This document shows, piece by piece, positions 58,441-64,000 of a stretch of DNA of 64,000 bases. Within the stretch, counting starts at the first letter, position 1. The number at the start of each line of letters is the position of its first letter. Below the pieces are notes generated by a model that worked only from the letters and a program-made list of their open reading frames with translations, was not told the DNA's origin and made no database searches. The position numbers and the translations under genes are program-made. Location of the stretch: assembly GCA_029237695.1 (NCBI GenBank), contig CM055277.1, positions 36,924,242-36,988,241 of the forward strand, in the 5' to 3' direction. The DNA is from Conchocele bisecta (Eukaryota > Mollusca > Bivalvia > Lucinida > Thyasiridae).

Positions 58441-59925
58441 AAAAATACAGCTGGTTCTTTTTATCTCGATATTGCTTACCTCAATATACCTGCTTATCTC
58501 GATATACGTCCGAGGTTCCGGCTGAATTCTGTATATGATCAGGTATTTTACTCCTGATAAATTGATATGGAACATGGAAATTGAGTGCCGATAGTTGTTT
58601 CCTTCACTTCTGTATTCTGATAAAGTCGATGTGAAGATTAAGTGTCCGGCACCGCCAAGTCTGATTCAGCGAGATTATTTCGGATAAGTTTTCACACATC
58701 TAAGGAAATCAAAAATGCTGTCGCTGAAATGTGTTAAAAGGTTGCACAAACAGGTTAAAGGGATTCACATAAACCATAATTAATCAATCAAGGTGACATT
58801 ATTCACGGTTCGGCCGCATTTACGAGGAGATAATCCACAAGCTTCTGCTAGTGGATTATCAATCGTACATGTAGACGAACATTGATCTACTAAACTGTGT
58901 TCTCGTGTCAATATTACCCATGTGCTGTGAATGTAGAAACAAATCTCTCAAATGTATCAACGATTCACGATTCGATAATAAAAAATCACGAATTGATTGA
59001 CCTTTCATAACTGAGTGAATACACCATGCGTCTTATAAATAAGAAAATCGTGTTGGATCAAATTACGTTTCACAATGTCTAAACAAAATAGAAATTTGGC
59101 AAAGGACCCTGCCTAATAAGAGGTGGGTGGGGAAATTGGATCAGTTACTGCGAGGCAGAAATGCGGTGTGTAGCGCAAGTGTGACATCATTTGACTTGGG
59201 CCAAATATATTTGTGGCCGACTTTGTTTGGGGAAATGACCTATTTTTTCGCTGATTTTCACGAAATTTGTGCCTCTTATAATTTTATAAACGCCCAATAC
59301 TAACTTGAAACAAAATCGGAGCCAATTATCCAACTAGATTTCTTTTTCTTTCCAGTATTTCCTTGAAAATCAGGGAAAAAACAACATAATTACTACTTTC
59401 ACTTTCAAAAGCGGAAGCGAAATTCAACTTTTTCCGGTGTCACAGTAAATTGCTTATCGGCAGTAGCTATTTGCATGGACACAGGGCGATCAGAATTTAC
59501 ACGGTTACAGAAACGCCATTTTCAAAGCATCTCAAACCCATCTCGTATAATATGGGTGAAATTGACATCATGTTGGATTGTTGGCCGATATTTCCTAGGA
59601 GATGAGCACAAATAAATATGTCTTGTTCTGGACGTGGCCGTGGGCCGAAATTAGGTGATCACAACGATACGGACCGAAACATCCATGGTCCGAAACTGTG
59701 ACAGTCCGAAACGTCCATATGCGTAAATCTGATAAGCATTAATGATTGAAGTTGTATTGATATATCTGATATATACATTACGCCCACCCAGGACTTCGGA
59801 GCCAGTGGTGATTCTAATAGACGCCCGGCATCTATTAGAATCTTTACGGTATATTGCTCAGTCCGGTCAACTTCGAGATAACGAGAATTAGCTGTACTTG
59901 AATATTGTGCAGTTTCATTGTCTGA
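58441..59925. other. Unassigned sequence
   Basis: No exon was found that extends the host gene. Near 59675-59720 the motif GTCCGAAAC recurs three times in short order. A 123-codon minus-strand frame from 60030 lacks motifs. Confidence 0.4.
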
Positions 59926-60575
59926 GTTTAAGTCCATTTCTCTGTTACTGTGCCACCTAGGACCACCATACTTGGACAACTCTGTAACAAATGCGTGCCC
60001 ACCACATACCACTATCCAACATTTTGACATTGACCTATTTTTTCCACGTAATCGATTTAGCCATTTTCAATGTAAGTTTTTGCGTTTAGATCTGTTTTTC
60101 ACTTACTATGCCACCTAGGACCACCATACTTGCACAACTTCATAACCAAAGGGTGCCCACCACATATCACTATCCAACATGTGACCTTGACCTATTTGTT
60201 CTGCGTAATCGACTTAGCCATTTTCAATGTTAAGTTTTCATGTTTAGGTCTATTTCTCTGTTACTGCATCACCTGCATCACCTAGGACCACCATACTTGC
60301 ACAACTTGATAACCAACGGGTGCCCACCACATACTACTATCCAATATGTGACTCTTTTTTTTTTTTACCGTGACCTATTTTTTCCACGTAATCGACTTAC
60401 CGGTAGCCATTTTCAATGTTAAGTTTTCGTGTTGAAATTTGTTTCTCACGTACTATACCACCTAGAAACACCATACTTGCACACCTTCTTAACCAATGGT
60501 GCCCTTCATGTGACCTTTTTTTGACCTTGACATTTTTTTTCCACATAATCGACTTTTCAATGTGAAATTGGACAA
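59926..60575 (+). repeat. Tandem array, ~160-180-bp unit
   Basis: GCCACCTAGGACCACCATAC recurs near 59951, 60110 and (variant) 60277 and 60460. Each unit continues to CCACGTAATCGA and AGCCATTTTCAATGT. No head or tail was identified. Confidence 0.75.
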
Positions 60576-60655
60576 TACTCGTCAGACAGGCTTCACCTAC
60601 ATTCTGTGTATCTAGGAAACCACAAGCTACCCTACATAAAGATTAGTTTGTAGTA

Positions 60656-61326
60656 CAGTGGAAGATCGATCTCTCGAACCGGCAACAGACTCAAATAAAA
60701 GTTTGAGTCGGGCGTAGTTCGAGGGAAAGAAAATAAATACTAGTCAGTGATTTCATTCCATTTAGGAATGACACCATTGATTGATGTTTGTATGAGATTA
60801 TGGCTTTCTGGAAGAAATATCAAATAAACAAATATAAAGAGTTAATTATTTTATTTCAATATGTACATGTATGCATACGTAAATAAATAAACTGGTAATT
60901 AAACTGAATATTACACACCGTCTCGTCTTTGTTTTGTTTTTTCATATCGAAACCGGAAGTTGTCGTGAACAACAGACTTACCTGTATGAGCTATCAATAG
61001 AACTTTACGTTGATTGACTGACCAAGCGACCGTGACTTCAGTTCGAGAGTTCGACTTTGTCGTATTTCGAGTTTTAGGTAGAAAAATCGTCAATCATTAG
61101 GCAAACAGATCAGCTGGCGACAGACTTACCTGTATGAGCTATCAATAGCACTTTACGTTGATTAACCGACCAAGGGACCGGTTCGAGAGTTCGACTTTGT
61201 CGTATTTCGAGTTTTAGGTAGAAAAATATATGATTTAGATAGGGAAATTTGTCGGGGACCACAGGACGAGTTCGAATTTTCCGGAGTGTTCGACAGAGAC
61301 CGGTTCGAGAGATCGATCTTCTACTG
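60656..61326. mobile_element. Pogo/Tigger-like inverted-repeat element
   Basis: The left end CAGTGGAAGATCGATCTCTC, then GAACCGG, is matched by CCGGTTCGAGAGATCGATCT, then TCTACTG. TA precedes the left end; the right flank reads TTA, so the target duplication is imperfect. An internal segment of about 110 bp is present twice (60972 and 61121). There is no transposase. Confidence 0.8.
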
Positions 61327-61548
61327 TTACTGTCAAAATACGGTAAATTTTCAATGGATTGTTACTAATTTATTTTATTTAAACACATGTTTTTATGTTT
61401 TATGATGAATATCTTCATGAAACTTCACATGTGTGTTGATATCAATCGGGCGAACACACCTGTGGAAGATGGGCGTCGTCTGCCCGATATTTTTATGATG
61501 AAAAATAATTTTTTTCACAAAACTACAGTCTTTACAACTTGGCATTTT
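61327..61548. other. Short unassigned sequence with repeat-like phrases
   Basis: GGAAGATGGGCGTCGTCTGC and AATAATTTTTTTCACAAAAC resemble the 39110 family but no full unit is seen. Confidence 0.4.
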
Positions 61549-62514
61549 TATATGCCCGTTTGAACAAAACGGGACATATTATGTATTCACCTTGTACTTT
61601 GGGCGGGCAGGCACAGCTTGTCCACGCAATAACTAGAGTTCTACTTGACGGATCGTTACCAAATTCGGCATACATGTTTATCATGGCAAGACGAAGAAGC
61701 CTATTCATTTTCAAAAAATTCTGATGACTTATCTCCCCTTGGTTGCCATTTTTTATTTTCACACATTGTATCCTTGTCCACGCAAAAACTCAAGTTCAAC
61801 TTGACGTATCGTAACCAAATTTGGTATACATGTTTATCACGGCAAGACGAAGAAGGCTATTCATTTTAAAAATATTCTGATGCCTTATCTCCCCTTGGTG
61901 GCCATTTTTAAATTTTCGCACTCTGTTTCCTTGTCTACGCAATAACTCGCGTTCTAATTGACCGATCGTAACCAAATTCGGTATACTTGTTTATCACGGC
62001 AAGATGAAGAAGCCTATTGATATTTTCTGATGACTTATCTCCCCTTGGTGGCAATTTTAATTTTCGCACTCTGTTCCCTTGTCCATGCAATAACTCGAGT
62101 TCTACTTGACAGATCCTAACCAAAGTTGGTACACATGTTTATCACGGCAAGATGAAAAACCCTGTCAATCTTAAGACCTATCTCCCCTTGGTGGCCATTT
62201 TTAATGCTCTCACTCTGTATCCTTGTCAACGCAATAACTCCAGTACTACTTGATGGATTGTAACCAAATTTGGTACACATATTTATAATGGGAAAACGAG
62301 GTACCTTATTCATTTTCAAAATTTCAAATGACTTATTTGACTTATTTCGCACTCTGTATCCTTGTCTGCCCAACAACTAGAGTTCAACTTAACGGATCAT
62401 AACTAAGTTCGGCACACATGTTTATTATGCCAAGAGGAAGAACTCTATTGGTTTTCAGTGACTTATCTCCCCTTGTTGGCCTTATACATTGTGACCTACA
62501 GCATTCTTGTTTTC
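61549..62514 (+). repeat. CAATAACT-family element, fullest copy
   Basis: The head TATGCCCGTTTGAACAAAAC, then GGGACATA, is a hairpin. Units of about 155 bp start near 61626, 61784, 61940, 62086 and 62230, each with CAATAACT and TCTCCCCTTGGTGGCCATTT. The 3' end is ACAGCATTCTTGTT, followed at once by a 39110-type core. Confidence 0.8.
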
Positions 62515-63022
62515 ACACTTTTGCATACAATTCTGTGTAGGGTATAGAGTTTGTGTAATCAACTCCTCCAACACCTTTCCGTCAATGGATCTGAAATTTT
62601 ACACGTGTCTTTTCCACATATTGGACATGTGCCCCATGCTGTTTTTATGACAAAATATTAGTTTTTCACAAAAAGGACAGCCTTTTCAACTTAGCAATTT
62701 TTCCACACTTTTGCATACAATCCTTTATACTAGGGTATAGAGTTTGTGTAATCAACTCCTGACAGTTTTCAGTCAATGGATCTGAAACTTTGCACACATC
62801 TTCTGCACCTATTGAACATGTGCACTTTTGTGTTTTTAGGACGAAAAAAATCTTATTATTTTTTTCACAAAAATACTACTTTTTCAGCTTAGCCATTTTT
62901 TTGATACTTTTGCATACAATCCTGTGTAGGGATTACAGTTTGTGTAATCAACTCCTACCACAGCTTTCTGTCAATCAGTCCCTCAACGGGTTTATTTTGT
63001 GACTGGCGTCACTCTTGTTGGG
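62515..63022 (+). repeat. 39110-family element, diverged
   Basis: Two and a half units marked by GTATAGAGTTTGTGTAATCA and CTGAAA(T/C)TTTACAC-like phrases. The tail CAACGGGTTTATTTTGTGAC, then TGGCGTCACTCTTGTT, gives the shared terminus. Confidence 0.75.
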
Positions 63023-63077
63023 AATGCGGCCATCTGGTTACAAATAGACAACATCAAATGCAATGGTAATGTAACAA

Positions 63078-63439
63078 CAGGGCTCCAGATAAGGAATTAG
63101 TAATTGAGTATTGTCACTCCATCATTTCTGAAGCAATTGTATTTCAAAATTTTAATTGGGTAAAATAAAATCACACTACTGTTTACACATCAACAGACAA
63201 GCAATTATTGAATAGTTTGGTTCAAAATGGAAACATTAGAATTGCCTCCTTCTAATGAAATACCGAGAAGTGTTTTCATGGAAAATAAGAAAAATATGCT
63301 ATATTTGTGGTCTGTTTATTGTTTTCTGTAGCATGATAAAGGTACCACAAATTTGTTATTTCTTTTTGATACTCGCTACTCCTGATTTCGATTGGGTTTT
63401 TGGGTATTTAAGCAAATACGCAGCTTATCTGGAGCTTTG
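63078..63439. mobile_element. 362-bp hAT-like miniature element (uninterrupted copy)
   Basis: The left end is CAGGGCTCCAGATAAG. The right end CTTATCTGGAGCTTTG is its inverted copy with two mismatches. It is the intact counterpart of 48630-50864. The 8-bp flanks do not match well, so a target duplication is not shown. Confidence 0.75.
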
Positions 63440-64000
63440 CTGTCAATTTCTCTGGTAGCAATTTTTGTCATTGTAACGGTTTTGAAAAAGGCGAGTGTTT
63501 CCAAGTGCTGCTGACCGTATAATTTATATTAGAAACTACAATATCAGGTGATGTTTTTCTGGCACCTGTGGGTATACGTATAGGATTCAGCTTGTATTTC
63601 GATCTGTCTGTTTTGTTTCTGCTCCATATCTTCTAGACTGTTGAATGGATTTCAAATGATTTGTTACAAATGTTTGCCATAATGAGATGATGTGTCTACG
63701 TCCAAAAGTCAAGGTCACACTTGAGGTCAAAAGTAAAAATGCTTATGAGCTTTCTTTTCCGCCATATATCTTCTAAACCGATGAATGAAATTTCAAATGA
63801 TTTGCCGCAAATTATTTCCACGTGACAATGTATCAAGTTCACTACCTATGTGTCTACATCCAAGGTCAAGGTCACACTTAGATGTCAAAGGTCAAATATT
63901 CATGAGCTTTTGTTTCTGCCGTAATGTTAAAATGATTTGTCACAAATGTTTACCATGATGAGAAGATGTGTCACATTCAATACCAATGTACCTACGTCCA
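63440..64000 (+). repeat. Tandem array running off the window, ~160-bp unit
   Basis: From about 63600, units contain CATATCTTCTA, ATTTCAAATGATTTGT/GCC and CAAGGTCACACTT. The repeat is cut by the window end. Confidence 0.6.

Noticed and set aside
59659..60030. 123-codon minus-strand frame
   Set aside because: It runs into the adjoining tandem repeat and shows no motif.

Overview
This is eukaryotic nuclear DNA, most probably from a mollusc and likely a bivalve. Three things point there: a split gene with spliceosomal introns, a very dense crop of dispersed repeats, and repeat styles familiar from bivalve genomes (TCCGTCCG tracts, cores carrying AAGGTCAAGGTCA, a tRNA-derived SINE tail ending near GGGACGTTAAACCCAT). 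No bacterial-style operon, rRNA gene, functional tRNA or CRISPR array is visible. The species call is inference.

One host gene is supported, on the + strand. Six exons (26774-26885, 41011-41085, 41614-41718, 46196-46319, 52438-52709, 55487-55540) join in matching phases into a 244-residue open frame. It starts at an ATG in good context and ends at a TGA that overlaps a perfect GTGAGT donor. The protein has an acidic N-terminus, a charged middle, a basic stretch, a 7-residue repeat, a short polyproline run and several Thr-Pro sites. I do not recognise the family.

Everything else is repetitive or unassigned. 1-21 kb: diverged direct repeats, a Ty3/Gypsy (Mag-like) retrotransposon with nearly identical LTRs but broken gag and pol, LINE remnants, and several inverted-repeat elements. 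21.4-26.8 kb: a 46-bp minisatellite that ends exactly at the first coding exon and is split by a 4.1-kb TA-flanked element. 27-41 kb: arrays of ~160-177-bp and ~441-bp repeats, with an L1/Tx1-like LINE interrupted by two other elements. 41-55.5 kb: host exons separated by repeat-filled introns, including a four-level nest of insertions and a 51-bp minisatellite that ends exactly at the last exon. 55.5-64 kb: further copies of the same repeat families and two short terminal-inverted-repeat elements.

Two themes stand out. First, both minisatellites carry a copy of the 3' splice junction of the host exon they abut. Second, about ten otherwise unrelated repeat families share one architecture: a 5' hairpin, a TCCG-rich tract, a tandem core and a 3' end in CTTGTT, often joined head to tail. 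I read these as a guild of non-autonomous rolling-circle (Helentron/HINE or 'pearl'-like) elements; that class assignment is inference.
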